A stretch of DNA of 5,148 nucleotides from JAFGKK01 sp049684495 (GTDB lineage: Bacteria; Chloroflexota; Anaerolineae; Anaerolineales; RBG-16-64-43), in assembly GCA_049684495.1 (NCBI GenBank), contig JBAVFZ010000297.1, positions 1 to 5,148 on the forward strand, read 5' to 3'. Positions 4,971 through 5,148 of the stretch are shown here, one piece after another. The notes beneath the pieces are model-generated. The model ran no database searches, was not told the origin of the DNA, and was given only the letters and a program-made list of their open reading frames with translations. The position numbers and the translations under genes are program-made. Numbering within the stretch: the first letter of the stretch is position 1; each line of letters begins with the position of its first letter.

Positions 4971-5076
4971 ACGAAAATTGGTGCAATCGACGATCGCGCG
5001 GGCATGAATGCCCGCGCTAATACACGATGCCCCCTCGGAGCAATGGAGCAGGTAATGGAAGGGTGATTGCCCATTC
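4971..5076. other. Downstream non-coding DNA with a possible decayed pyrFE tail
   Basis: No gene is seen. Bases 5038-5066 resemble the last 30 bases of pyrFE (4941-4970): about 23 of 30 positions agree with one gap, including AGCAGGT, TGGA and GGGT in the same order and a stop-like end. This may be a degenerate partial duplication. No intrinsic terminator with a T-run is visible. Confidence 0.35.
4996..5017. repeat. REP-like GC-rich palindrome after pyrFE
   Basis: GCGCGGGC (4996-5003) and GCCCGCGC (5010-5017) form an 8-bp stem around ATGAAT. The sequence is a near-perfect palindrome of the GCGGGCATGAATGCCCGC type seen as dispersed intergenic repeats in several bacterial genomes (recall). It could protect the 3' end of the mRNA. 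No T-run follows, so termination by it alone is doubtful. Confidence 0.65.
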
Positions 5077-5148
5077 GTAGGGTGGGTTGACGAGGCAAAG
5101 GACCTATCTGAATCAGAAATATTTTCTTGCCTCGTCAAACCACCCTAC
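5077..5148. repeat. 72-bp element with 22-bp terminal inverted repeats (MITE- or REP-like)
   Basis: The left arm (5077-5098, starting GTAGGGTGGG) and right arm (5127-5148, ending CCACCCTAC) are complementary at 21 of 22 positions; the mismatch is 5086 against 5139. The 28-bp centre holds a second palindrome, TCTGA-A-TCAGA (5107-5117). As RNA or single-stranded DNA it would make a long hairpin. GTAGGGTGGGTT-type ends are familiar from dispersed repeats in several phyla (recall). The window ends exactly at the right arm, so flanking duplications cannot be checked and the element may be longer. Confidence 0.8.

Noticed and set aside
3384..5138. 584-codon open frame on the minus strand
   Set aside because: It is antisense to nearly all of pyrFE, whose motifs are unmistakable, and crosses non-coding repeats at both ends. 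The predicted peptide is Arg/His/Gln-rich with no recognisable domain; GC-rich codon bias explains the openness.

Overview
The window is GC-rich bacterial chromosome carrying a compact de novo pyrimidine (UMP) biosynthesis cluster, all on the + strand: pyrC (dihydroorotase, 1131-2228), pyrB (aspartate carbamoyltransferase catalytic chain, 2291-3289) and a fused pyrF-pyrE gene (3576-4970). It is preceded by one gene of unknown function (159-947). The fused OMP decarboxylase/orotate phosphoribosyltransferase and the double CxxC/CxxH protein resembling DUF6062 suggest Chloroflexota, perhaps Anaerolineae. This placement rests on remembered family distributions, not on a search.

Layout. 1-158: upstream DNA that begins inside a short G-rich tandem repeat. 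159-947: putative metal-binding protein. 948-1130: control region with a near-consensus sigma70 promoter (TTGACG, 16 bp, TATAAT), a 27-codon leader ORF starting almost at the predicted transcription start, and two consecutive intrinsic terminators before the pyrC start. This is the layout of a transcription attenuator and recalls the UTP-sensing pyrBI leader of enteric bacteria. 2229-2290: short pyrC-pyrB gap with a good ribosome binding site for a GTG start. 3290-3575: repeat-filled gap with degenerate heptamers, namely three 44-bp direct repeats and one inverted copy. 4971-5148: downstream DNA with a REP-like palindrome, a possible decayed copy of the pyrFE 3' end, and a 72-bp element with 22-bp terminal inverted repeats running to the window edge.

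How the genes work together. PyrB makes carbamoyl-aspartate, PyrC cyclises it to dihydroorotate, the PyrE half adds phosphoribose to orotate, and the PyrF half decarboxylates OMP to UMP. Carbamoyl-phosphate synthetase, dihydroorotate dehydrogenase, PyrR and PyrI are not in the window.

Most notable points: (1) the pyrC attenuator; (2) PyrC and PyrB look, from memory, much more like the DHO and ATC domains of eukaryotic CAD than like E. coli PyrC/PyrB, and stand in the same DHO-ATC order; (3) a canonical -1 slippery heptamer (A AAA AAC) near the pyrC 3' end opens a stop-free path into pyrB, so a CAD-like DHO-ATC fusion is formally possible; (4) the PyrF-PyrE fusion has the reverse domain order of animal UMP synthase.
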